Notes under the pieces: model-generated
What the model was told of the DNA's origin: nothing
The model's database searches: none
The model's input: only the letters and a program-made list of their open reading frames with translations
Made by a program: the position numbers and the translations under genes
NCBI GenBank assembly: GCA_964559535.1
Contig: CAZLIC010000003.1
Coordinates: forward strand, 62,001 to 126,000
Reading direction: 5' to 3'
DNA length: 64,000 nucleotides
Origin: CAZLIC01 sp964559535
Lineage (GTDB): Bacteria; Pseudomonadota; Alphaproteobacteria; Rhodobacterales; Rhodobacteraceae
Shown here: piece after piece, positions 35,501 to 42,818 of the stretch
Numbering within the stretch: the first letter of the stretch is position 1
How the letters are laid out: each line of letters begins with the position of its first letter

Positions 35501-35898
35501 GCTCTGCCTCGTGTGTGCCGGTGGCATGCAACCGCTGCGCCACCAGTCGTTCATTGGAAACAGTATGCCTGATTCGGGCAACACGTTTCAATCGCCGCGA
35601 CAGACCTTTGGCAGAAAACCGCGCCACTCCAACAGCTTGCGGCGCAATACCAAGGGCGCCCACAACCCCTAGCGGCGTCCCCCGCGCCGCCACATTGCCG
35701 CCGCAATTCCGCCACCGCGGCGCCGCCAAACCGCCCGCCCGCCGCCTGCTTCCCGGCAGAAAAGACACACCCCGGCTGCCGCCGCTGCGCCCGCCCCATG
35801 CCGCGTCCGCCGGTCCTGCCACACCCCAACAACAAAGGCCGCGCAATCAACGGGAACCCCGCTTTCCGCCCCGCCCGCGGCAGGCTATATGCCCCGCC
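35501..35898. other. 398-bp gap upstream of lepA, no gene seen
   Basis: This divergent gap separates the small exported protein gene from lepA. The frame before the lepA ATG is open for 128 codons, but its product is low-complexity (Pro/Arg/Ala-rich) and unlike any LepA N-terminus, so I do not extend the gene. Apart from the minus-strand promoter candidate I see no RNA gene, repeat or terminator here. Confidence 0.6.
35562..35591 (-). promoter_or_regulatory. Candidate sigma-70 promoter for the small exported protein
   Basis: Read on the minus strand, TTGAAA (35586-35591) and CATACT (35562-35567) are separated by 18 bp and lie about 65 bp before the ATG at 35500. The surrounding DNA is less GC-rich. 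Pattern match only. Confidence 0.4.
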
Positions 35899-37698
35899 AT
35901 GACCGACCTGCACCTCATCCGCAACTTCAGTATCGTGGCGCACATCGACCACGGCAAATCCACCCTGGCCGACCGGCTCATCCAGTTGACCGGCACGGTG
36001 GCCGAGCGCGACATGAAGGAGCAGATCCTCGACTCGATGGATATCGAGCGCGAGCGCGGCATCACCATCAAGGCCAACACCGTGCGCATCGAATACCCCG
36101 CGCGCGACGGCCAGACCTACATCCTGAACCTGATCGACACCCCAGGCCACGTCGACTTCGCTTATGAGGTCAGCCGCTCGATGCGCGCCGTCGAAGGCTC
36201 GCTTCTGGTGGTCGATGCCTCGCAGGGGGTCGAGGCGCAGACGCTGGCCAACGTCTACCACGCGCTGGACGCGGGCCACGAAATCGTCCCCGTCCTGAAC
36301 AAGATCGACCTTCCCGCCGCCGACCCCGAGCGGGTGAAGGCGCAGATCGAGGACGTGATCGGGCTGGATGCCAGCAACGCCGTCCCCATCTCGGCAAAGA
36401 CCGGCCTCGGCATCCCCGAGGTGCTGGAAGCCATCGTCACCCGCCTGCCTGCCCCCAAGGGCGACCGTGACGCGCCGCTGAAGGCCATGCTGGTGGACAG
36501 CTGGTATGACCCCTACCTCGGCGTCGTCGTCATGGTCCGCGTGATGGACGGCGTCCTGCGCCGGGGTGACCGCGTGCGCATGATGGCCACCAACGCCGTC
36601 TACGGCCTCGACCGGCTTTCGGTGCTGAAGCCGCAGATGGTGGACACCCCCGAACTGGGCCCCGGCGAAATCGGCGTCTTCACGGCCAGCATCAAGCAGG
36701 TGCGCGACACCCGTGTGGGCGACACCATCACCCACGAACGCCGCGGCTGCGAACAGGCGCTGCCGGGTTTCAAACCCGCGCAACCGGTGGTCTTCTGCGG
36801 GCTCTTCCCCGTCGATGCCGCCGATTTCGAGAACCTGCGCGACGCCATCGAGAAACTCTCGCTGAACGACGCCTCCTTCTCCTCCGAAATGGAAACCTCC
36901 GCCGCGCTCGGCTTCGGCTTCCGCTGCGGCTTCCTTGGCCTCCTCCACCTCGAAGTCATCCGCGACCGGCTGGAACGCGAATACGACCTTGACCTGATCA
37001 CCACCGCGCCCTCGGTCGTCTATCACATCTACCTGCGCAGCGGCGACCAGATGGAACTGCACAACCCCGCCGATTTCCCCGACCCCGCGCTGGTGGAACG
37101 CATCGAGGAGCCGCGGATCAAGGCCACCATCCTGGTGCCCGACGAATACCTGGGCGACATCCTGAAGCTCTGCCAGGACCGCCGGGGCATCCAGCTGAAC
37201 CTCACCTATGCCGGGTCCCGCGCGATGGTCGAATACGACCTGCCGCTGAACGAGGTGGTGTTCGACTTCTACGACCGCCTGAAGAGTGTCACCCGCGGCT
37301 ACGCCAGCTTTGACTACACGCTGACGGGCTACCGCGAGGACTACCTCGTGAAGATGTCGATCCTGGTGAACGACGAGCCGGTGGACGCGCTGTCGATGAT
37401 GGTCCACCGCGACCGGGCCGAGATGCGCGGCCGCGCGATGGTGGAGAAACTGAAGGAACTGATCCCCCGCCACATGTTCAAGATCCCCATCCAGGCCGCC
37501 ATCGGCGCAAGGGTGATCGCCCGCGAAACGCTGTCGGCGATGCGCAAGGACGTGACGGCGAAGTGCTATGGGGGCGACGCGACGCGGAAGAAGAAGCTCT
37601 TGGAAAAGCAGAAAGAGGGCAAGAAGCGGATGCGCCAGTTCGGCAAGGTCGAGATCCCGCAGACGGCGTTCATAAGCGCGTTGAAGATGGATTCGTGA
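35899..37698 (+). CDS. lepA: Translation elongation factor 4 (LepA)
   Basis: A 599-residue translational GTPase of exact EF4 length. G1 is AHIDHGKSTLADRL (14-27), switch regions RERGITIKA and DTPGHVDF, and G4 is LNKIDLPAA. The LepA-specific C-terminal domain ends KVEIPQTAFISALKMDS, with AKCYGGDATRKKKLLEKQKEGKKRMR just before. It acts on stalled or mispositioned ribosomes. The ATG at 35899 gives the standard MTDLHLIRNFSIVAH start. Confidence 0.97.
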   Translation: MTDLHLIRNFSIVAHIDHGKSTLADRLIQLTGTVAERDMKEQILDSMDIERERGITIKANTVRIEYPARDGQTYILNLIDTPGHVDFAYEVSRSMRAVEGSLLVVDASQGVEAQTLANVYHALDAGHEIVPVLNKIDLPAADPERVKAQIEDVIGLDASNAVPISAKTGLGIPEVLEAIVTRLPAPKGDRDAPLKAMLVDSWYDPYLGVVVMVRVMDGVLRRGDRVRMMATNAVYGLDRLSVLKPQMVDTPELGPGEIGVFTASIKQVRDTRVGDTITHERRGCEQALPGFKPAQPVVFCGLFPVDAADFENLRDAIEKLSLNDASFSSEMETSAALGFGFRCGFLGLLHLEVIRDRLEREYDLDLITTAPSVVYHIYLRSGDQMELHNPADFPDPALVERIEEPRIKATILVPDEYLGDILKLCQDRRGIQLNLTYAGSRAMVEYDLPLNEVVFDFYDRLKSVTRGYASFDYTLTGYREDYLVKMSILVNDEPVDALSMMVHRDRAEMRGRAMVEKLKELIPRHMFKIPIQAAIGARVIARETLSAMRKDVTAKCYGGDATRKKKLLEKQKEGKKRMRQFGKVEIPQTAFISALKMDS

Positions 37699-37943
37699 CG
37701 CCCCGCCTGCACCCCCACGCCCTTGCGCGCGCCATCGAACGTGGCGCCACAGCCGACGAGGTGCTTGCCACCCTCGCAAACGGCGAGACCTTCCCCGCCA
37801 AGCACGGCCGCACCGCCTTTCGCCGCAACTTCCCCGGCCCGTGGGACTGACGCGGCAAACCCTTCGACGCCAAGCAACTGGAAGTCTATGCTGTCGACGA
37901 GGACGGCTGGCTCGCCATCACCGTGCTTGTGAAGTATTTCTGA
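37695..37943 (+). pseudogene. DUF4258-like gene interrupted by an in-frame TGA
   Basis: A GTG overlapping the lepA stop opens a frame reading HALARAIERGATADEVLATLANGETFPAKHGRTAFRRNF, the pattern of DUF4258 proteins. It meets TGA at 37848-37850 (after GPWD). Without a frame change it then continues with RGKPFDAKQLEVYAVDEDGWLAITVLVKYF, the expected C-terminal half, to the next TGA at 37941. A single nonsense change therefore explains the break. The gene is 8 bp upstream of a DUF2283 gene, a common partner. Sequencing error or stop readthrough cannot be excluded. Confidence 0.78.
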
Positions 37944-37951
37944 GAGGGTCC

Positions 37952-38188
37952 ATGCAGATCACCCACGACCCCCGCGCCAACATCGCCTACATCCACCTGC
38001 GCACGGTGCAAGGCACGGTGGAAACGCTGCGCATCACCTCGGATTTCCACGTCGATGTGGACGAAACCGGCGCGGTCTGCGGCATCGAGCTGCTGAACGC
38101 CAAGGAGCAGCTTGTGGCCGGCGACGACGGCCGCTTGACCTTCGCAAACCTGGCGGACGGGTCGGTGGGGGAGATGCGGGTGGCGTGA
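37952..38188 (+). CDS. DUF2283 family protein
   Basis: A 78-residue protein matching DUF2283: MQITHDPRANIAYIHLR, then VDVDETGAVCGIELLNAKEQL. Genes of this family are often found directly after DUF4258 genes, and the pair has been treated as a possible toxin-antitoxin-like module, though I know of no firm proof. GAGGG lies shortly before the ATG. Here it is intact while its partner is interrupted. Confidence 0.82.
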   Translation: MQITHDPRANIAYIHLRTVQGTVETLRITSDFHVDVDETGAVCGIELLNAKEQLVAGDDGRLTFANLADGSVGEMRVA

Positions 38189-38768
38189 CCTCGTAGCCGA
38201 ACAATTGTGTTTCGAAGCTTGCAAGGCGGATGGCGGGAGTAAAGGAACGTCTGAAAAACCTGCCACTTTCCGCCTGATCTGGTAGACTTTGGCATCCCCG
38301 CAAGGAGCCCTGCCGATGCCGAAGCAACCTGCCTTTCCCGGTCTTCGCGATGCGATGAAGAAGGCGCAGACGCGGCGCGAGCAGTTTCTGGCCGAGATGG
38401 AGGCTGTGGTGCCGTGGACGAGACTTCTGGCGCTGGTCGTGCCGCATTACCCCAAGGCCGGGCCGAAGGGTGGCCGCCCGCCGATGCCCCTGGAAACCAT
38501 GTTGCGGGTGTATTTCCTGCAGAACTGGTATGCGCTGAGCGATCCGATGGCCGAGGAGACGCTGTATGACAGCGAGGCGATGCGCCGCTTTGCCGGGATC
38601 GAGCTGGGCGATGACCGCATTCCCGACGAGACGACCATCCTGAACTTCCGCCACCTGCTGGAGCGGCACGGGCTGACCGAGGCGATCTTTGCGGAGGTGA
38701 ACGCGCATCTGGCCGACAAGGGGATCACGCTGCGGTCGGGGACCTTGGTTGACGCCACGATCATCGGC

Positions 38769-38810
38769 GGTGAGCCATGGAACGCCACTGGTTCGAGTGA
38801 CATGGCGAAC
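38769..38810. repeat. Palindromic insertion in transposase (CCATGG/CGCCACTGG type)
   Basis: The segment contains GCCATGGAACGCCACTGG followed by TTCGAGTGACATGGCGA. It aligns with the insertion at 39062-39104 through GCCAT(T)GGA-CGCCA-TGGT-CGAG-GAC-ATGGCGA with few differences. It is in frame. Confidence 0.55.
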
Positions 38811-38902
38811 GCCTCGACGAAGAACAAGGCCCGCGCGCGCGACCCCGAGATGTCGTCCACCAAGAAGGGCAACGACGGGTATTTCGGCAGTGAGGAGGAT
38901 CA

Positions 38903-38927
38903 GAAATTGATCCAGTGGATCAATTTC
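38903..38927. repeat. Perfect 11-bp inverted repeat inside transposase
   Basis: GAAATTGATCC and GGATCAATTTC flank the 3-base loop AGT. In the translated frame it encodes QKLIQWINF where the family normally reads only a Met-Lys pair between YFG and AHIGVD, so it looks like an in-frame insertion. Its sequence differs from the CCATTGG palindromes nearby. Confidence 0.7.
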
Positions 38928-39061
38928 CCGACAAACGCGCACATCGGCGTCGATGTGGACAGCGGCACGGTGCACAGCCTGGAGACCTCGACAGCGAAGC
39001 TCCACGACAGTCAGGTCTGGGACGAACTGCTGCACGGCGATGAAACCTCGGTCGGGGCCGA

Positions 39062-39104
39062 GTTGCCATTGGAGCGCCATTGGTCCGAGCGACAATGGCG
39101 ACGG
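39062..39104. repeat. CCATTGG-core palindromic repeat in transposase
   Basis: GTTGCCATTG pairs with CAATGGCGAC at the two ends apart from one G-T position, and the middle carries AGCGCCATTGG and TCCGAGCG. The repeat resembles a segment at 60791-60836 upstream of queG (GTTG, CCATTG, CGCCATTGGT, CAATGG, CGACGG in the same order). It causes a frameshift in the transposase. Confidence 0.65.
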
Positions 39105-39330
39105 ATACGTGAGTGCCGAACGCGAGGCCGCCTTCACGGGGCCGGGCAAGGTCTGGGGTGTCATGCGCAAGGCCCCCAAGGGCGGTGAACTGCATCCGGT
39201 CGACGCGCAGATCAACCGCCGCATCGCCATGGTCAGGGCCAGGGCCAGGGTCGAGCACCCCTTCCGCGTCATCAAGCGCAAGTTCGGCCATGCGAAGACC
39301 CGCTACAAGGGGCTGGCCAGGAACCGCGCG

Positions 39331-39366
39331 TTCGGCGCTGCGCTCGGACCAATGGCGCTTGCGCCT
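39331..39366. repeat. Inverted partial copy of the CCATTGG palindrome
   Basis: CGCTCGGACCAATGGCGCT (39341-39359) is the exact reverse complement of AGCGCCATTGGTCCGAGCG (39073-39091), 249 bp apart. It interrupts the transposase between LARNRA and LFTLFALGN and shifts the frame. Confidence 0.65.
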
Positions 39367-39571
39367 CACTCTTCACCCTGTTCGCACTCGGCAACCTGTT
39401 CCTGGTGCGACGAAAGCTGATGGCATGAGGACAGTGCTGCCCGAAAAACGAGAAACCGCCACTGCGGCGGGCCTGAAACCGCGATACCCGGCCACAAAAC
39501 CTCGTCTGCCGCCTGCCAGGGCAATCACGCTGCCATCCCGGCGCAGCCCAACGCTTTGATCAGACGTTCCC

Positions 39572-39805
39572 TAAACCCATCCCAACTAAGCCATTCTCCT
39601 TACGTACGGCGGTCAGATTACGTGAACATGTCAATCCATGATCGACAAAAAATCTATCTGCTTAACTGCATCGAAACCGAGCCGTTCCCGAAAGCGGCAT
39701 AAGGCCGACGGCAGCGAGGTCCGCATGGCTGCCCCACAACACTGCGTCCGATCGGCCCCATGCATAGCAACGGCGGATCGGGAGCCTTCCATCCGTTGGC
39801 CCAGC
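39572..39805. other. Gap right of the insertion sequence, no gene seen
   Basis: The first 130 bases are clearly less GC-rich than the surroundings and contain no open frame of note. The rest returns to normal composition up to the SDR stop codon. With the transposase tail this makes a non-coding stretch of about 380 bp. It may be debris from an older insertion, but I recognise nothing in it. Confidence 0.5.
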
Positions 39806-40504
39806 CTACACCGACCGGGTGACCCCGCCGTCGACCCGCAGGTTCTGCCCGGTGATGTAGCCCGCGCCGTCCGACGCCAGGAAGGCCACCGTTGCCGCGA
39901 TCTCGTCGACGCGGCCATAGCGGCACATGGGGATGCGGGCGCGGAAGGCCTCGCGCTCGGGCAGGCTGTCGATGAAGCCGGGCAGCACGTTGTTGATGCG
40001 GATGCCGCGGGCCGCGTACTGGTCGGCGTACAGCTTGACGAAGGCCGCCAGCCCCGCGCGGGCGACGCCGCTGGTGGGGAAGGCCGGGTCGGGCTCGAAG
40101 GTGGCAAAGGTGGTGATGTTCACGATGCTGCCGCCGCCTTGCGCCAGCATCACCGGAGTCACCGCGCGGATGGGGCGGACGGCCGACAGGAAGTAGATGT
40201 CGAACCCCTGATGCCAGACTTCGTCGGTGATCTCGACCAGCGGCGCGCGGGGGCCGTGGCCCGCGCTGTTCACCAGAACATCGATGCGGCCAAAGCGGGC
40301 CATCACGGCATCGACCAGCCGCTGCACGTCATCGGTCGACTGGTTTGACCCCGTCACCCCCACACCGCCCAGCGATTCCGCCAGAGCCTGCCCCTTGCCC
40401 GACGAGGACAGGATGCCCACGGCATAGCCATCGGCCGCCAGCCTGCGCGCCACACCGGCGCCCATGCCCGATCCGCCCGCCGTGATCACTGCCACCTTTT
40501 GCAT
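39806..40504 (-). CDS. SDR-family protein with replaced catalytic Tyr and Lys
   Basis: A 232-residue SDR-fold protein. The cofactor motif TAGGSGMG (8-15) and VLVNSAGHG are intact. The YxxxK motif is replaced by SGVAR (in PTSGVARAG), and the catalytic Ser position reads ITTF. C-terminal RINNVLPGFIDS and GQNLRVDGG are typical. It may bind NAD(P) without classical SDR chemistry, or use a different mechanism. GGGGAGAG precedes the ATG. It is divergent from a P1-type peptidase gene with a 65-bp gap. Confidence 0.85.
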   Translation of the reverse strand: MQKVAVITAGGSGMGAGVARRLAADGYAVGILSSSGKGQALAESLGGVGVTGSNQSTDDVQRLVDAVMARFGRIDVLVNSAGHGPRAPLVEITDEVWHQGFDIYFLSAVRPIRAVTPVMLAQGGGSIVNITTFATFEPDPAFPTSGVARAGLAAFVKLYADQYAARGIRINNVLPGFIDSLPEREAFRARIPMCRYGRVDEIAATVAFLASDGAGYITGQNLRVDGGVTRSV

Positions 40505-40569
40505 CGCGCTCTCCCCTGCCCTAGGGTCGGTATGGCAGCGCCGTGACGGGCGCACAAGGAGAGGTGCCG

Positions 40570-41565
40570 ATGCGACCGGGTGCGCGCAACCTGATTACCG
40601 ATGTCGCGGGGCTGCGGGTGGGCAACGCGCAGGACATTGCATTGCGGTCGGGCGTCACGGTGTTGACCGGCGAAGCGCCGTTCACCGCGGCGGTCAGCGT
40701 GATGGGCGGGGCGCCGGGCACGCGCGAAACCGACCTTCTGGCGCCCGACCGGCTGGTGCAACAGGTGGATGCGCTGGTGCTGTCGGGCGGGTCGGCGTTC
40801 GGGCTGGATGCCTGCGGGGGCGTGATGGCGGCGCTGCGCGACGCAGGCCGGGGCTTTCCGGTGGGGCCGGTGGCGGTGCCCATCGTGCCGGGGGCGATCC
40901 TGTTCGACCTGTTGAACGGCGGCGACAAGGACTGGCGCGACAACCCCTATCCGGCGCTGGGACGCCGGGCGTTCGATGCCGCCGGACCTGATTTTGCCCT
41001 GGGGTCGGCGGGGGCGGGGTACGGCGCGGCGACGTCCACCTGGAAGGGCGGCCTTGGGTCGGCCTCGGCGGTGCTGGCGTCGGGGGTGACGGTGGGCGCG
41101 CTGGTGGCGGTGAACGCGCTGGGGTCGGCCACGGTGGGAGATGGCCCGTGGTTCTGGGCCGCCCCGTGGGAGCTGGGGGGCGAGTTCGGCGGCTTCGGCC
41201 TGCCCCCGGCCTTTCCGGCCGATGCCGAACCGGTGGCGATGAAACGGCGGGGCGAGGCAACCACCATCGCCATCGTCGCCACCGATGCCGCGCTGACGCA
41301 GGCACAGGCGCAGCGCATGGCCGTGGCGGCGCATGACGGCATGGCGCGGGCGCTGGTGCCTTCGCACACGCCGATGGACGGCGACCTTGTGTTCGGCGTG
41401 GCCACTGGTGGCGGACCGGCGACGGCGGTTGAGGATACCTTTGCGCTGGGCCATGCCGCGGCCTGCTGCCTGTCGCGCGCCATTGCCCGCGCGGTGTACC
41501 TGGCCCAGCCGATGCCCGGCGACCTGCACCCCGCCTGGGCCGCGCGGCACCGCAGGGCCGGTTGA
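40570..41565 (+). CDS. P1 family (DmpA-like, S58) peptidase
   Basis: A 331-residue protein of the DmpA/BapA/NylC group. It opens RPGARNLITDVAGLRVGNAQD and has LSGGSAFGLDACGGVM and the ALGSATVGDG segment, where Gly-Ser would be the autocleavage and nucleophile site. Family members are D-aminopeptidases, beta-peptidyl aminopeptidases or cyclic-amide oligomer hydrolases. AAGGAGA lies 8 nt before the ATG at 40570. The start of the following gene is close or overlapping, suggesting cotranscription. Confidence 0.88.
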   Translation: MRPGARNLITDVAGLRVGNAQDIALRSGVTVLTGEAPFTAAVSVMGGAPGTRETDLLAPDRLVQQVDALVLSGGSAFGLDACGGVMAALRDAGRGFPVGPVAVPIVPGAILFDLLNGGDKDWRDNPYPALGRRAFDAAGPDFALGSAGAGYGAATSTWKGGLGSASAVLASGVTVGALVAVNALGSATVGDGPWFWAAPWELGGEFGGFGLPPAFPADAEPVAMKRRGEATTIAIVATDAALTQAQAQRMAVAAHDGMARALVPSHTPMDGDLVFGVATGGGPATAVEDTFALGHAAACCLSRAIARAVYLAQPMPGDLHPAWAARHRRAG

Positions 41566-41597
41566 CCGGCAAGATGCGGCATGGTCAGGCTTGCGTC

Positions 41598-42818
41598 ATG
41601 ACCCTGCCCCTTCTGTCCAACGCCGCCGCCCGCCGCCTGTTTCTGGACCGTCACGCGCTGGCCGAACCGCCGCAGGGCGCGGCCACCGGGGCCGATCTGG
41701 CGGCGCTGGTCGACCGGCTGGGCTTCGTGCAGGTGGACAGCATCAACACCGTCGATCGGGCGCATCACATGATCCTGTTCGCGCGCCGCCCCACCTATCG
41801 CCCGGCGGCGCTGGAGCGGCTGCATGACCGCGACCGCGCGCTGTTCGAGCACTGGACGCATGACGCATCGGTGCTGCCGGTGCATCTGTTTCCCTACTGG
41901 CGGCACCGGTTCCGCCGCTATGCCGACACCCGCGTGGACCAGTGGCGCAAATGGGTGGGCGATGCGCATGAAGGCATGCTGGACACGATCCTGGACCGGA
42001 TCGCGGCACAGGGGCCGGTGACCACCGCCGATGTGGGCGAGGACGAGGCAAGGTCGAAGGGCGGCTGGTGGGACTGGCATCCATCGAAGGCGGCGCTGGA
42101 ATGGCTGTGGCATACCGGGCGGCTGTCGATCCTGCGGCGCGAGGGGTTCCGCAAGGTCTATGACCTGACCGAGCGGGTGATCCCGGCCACGCATCTGGCA
42201 CGCGAGGTAGGCGCGGAAGAAACGGTGGACTGGGCCATGAACGCCGCGCTGGACCGGCTGGGCTTTGCCACCTCGGGCGAGATCGCGGCCTTCTGGAAGG
42301 CGGTAACGCCGGTTGAGGCGCGCGACTGGTGTGCCGCCGCGCTGATGCGGGGCGACGTGGTGGAGATCGAGGTGGAAGGTGCCGACGGCGCGCGGCGGCG
42401 GTGCCTTGCACGGCCGGACGTGGTGGCCGAGGCCGCAAGGGTGGCCGAACCGCCCGGCCGCCTTCGCGTGCTGTCGCCCTTTGACCCCGCACTGCGCGAC
42501 CGCGACCGGGCCGAACGTCTGTTCGGGTTCTTCTACCGCATCGAGGTGTTCGTGCCCGAGGCGAAGCGGCAGTACGGGTACTACGTGTTTCCGCTGCTGG
42601 AAGGGGCACGGCTGGTCGGGCGCATCGACATGAAGGCGCAGCGTGACCGCGGGGTGCTGGCGGTGCGCGCCCTGTGGCCCGAGCGGGGCGTGGCCTTCGG
42701 CGCGGGTCGCATGGCGCGGCTGGAGGCCGAGCTGGACCGGATGGCGCGGTTCGCGGGCTGCGAAAGGGTCGAGTTTGCGTCCGGCTGGCAGCGCGAGGCG
42801 ATGCCTCAGGGGGCATAG
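41598..42818 (+). CDS. YcaQ-like winged-helix DNA glycosylase
   Basis: A 406-residue protein of the YcaQ/AlkX family (HTH_42), which unhooks interstrand DNA cross-links. The N-terminal repeats include LGFVQVDSINTVDRAHHMILFARRP, where QVD matches the family's catalytic Q-x-D/Q motif; HDRDRALFEHWTHDASVLP and LLEGARLVGRIDMKAQRDRGVL are also typical. In-frame start codons reach back to 41562; I use the ATG at 41598 because it gives family length. The 3' end overlaps the convergent glycosyltransferase gene by 13 bp. Confidence 0.85.
   Translation: MTLPLLSNAAARRLFLDRHALAEPPQGAATGADLAALVDRLGFVQVDSINTVDRAHHMILFARRPTYRPAALERLHDRDRALFEHWTHDASVLPVHLFPYWRHRFRRYADTRVDQWRKWVGDAHEGMLDTILDRIAAQGPVTTADVGEDEARSKGGWWDWHPSKAALEWLWHTGRLSILRREGFRKVYDLTERVIPATHLAREVGAEETVDWAMNAALDRLGFATSGEIAAFWKAVTPVEARDWCAAALMRGDVVEIEVEGADGARRRCLARPDVVAEAARVAEPPGRLRVLSPFDPALRDRDRAERLFGFFYRIEVFVPEAKRQYGYYVFPLLEGARLVGRIDMKAQRDRGVLAVRALWPERGVAFGAGRMARLEAELDRMARFAGCERVEFASGWQREAMPQGA

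Larger units (their letters stand above)
38316..39428 (+). pseudogene. IS5-family transposase, disrupted by palindromic insertions
   Basis: The N-terminal part is normal (MPKQPAFPGLRDAMKKAQTR to TLVDATII). Compared with the family sequence as I recall it, extra segments occur at four places. (1) After DATII, about 38769-38810, in frame. (2) After NDGYFG, about 38890-38934, in frame, adding a QKLIQWINFP-type peptide. (3) After GDETSV, about 39053-39103, shifting the frame. (4) After LARNRA, 39331-39366, shifting it again. Downstream of (3) the true protein resumes as GYVSAEREAAF...ARVEHPFRVIKRKFGHAKTRYKG, and after (4) as LFTLFALGNLFLVRRKLMA. AAGGAG precedes the ATG. Certainly inactive as one protein. 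Confidence 0.8.
38244..39571 (+). mobile_element. IS5-type insertion sequence, degenerate
   Basis: The ends carry inverted repeats GGAACGTCTGA (38244-38254) and TCAGACGTTCC (39560-39570). TAAA is present immediately outside both ends (38240-38243 and 39572-39575), consistent with a 4-bp target duplication. Between them is one transposase gene in several pieces. It sits just downstream of the DUF4258/DUF2283 pair. The right end is uncertain by one base. Confidence 0.75.

Noticed and set aside
35515..35898. N-terminal extension of LepA by 128 codons
   Set aside because: The extension is Pro/Arg-rich filler, and LepA from 35899 has the exact family length and start.
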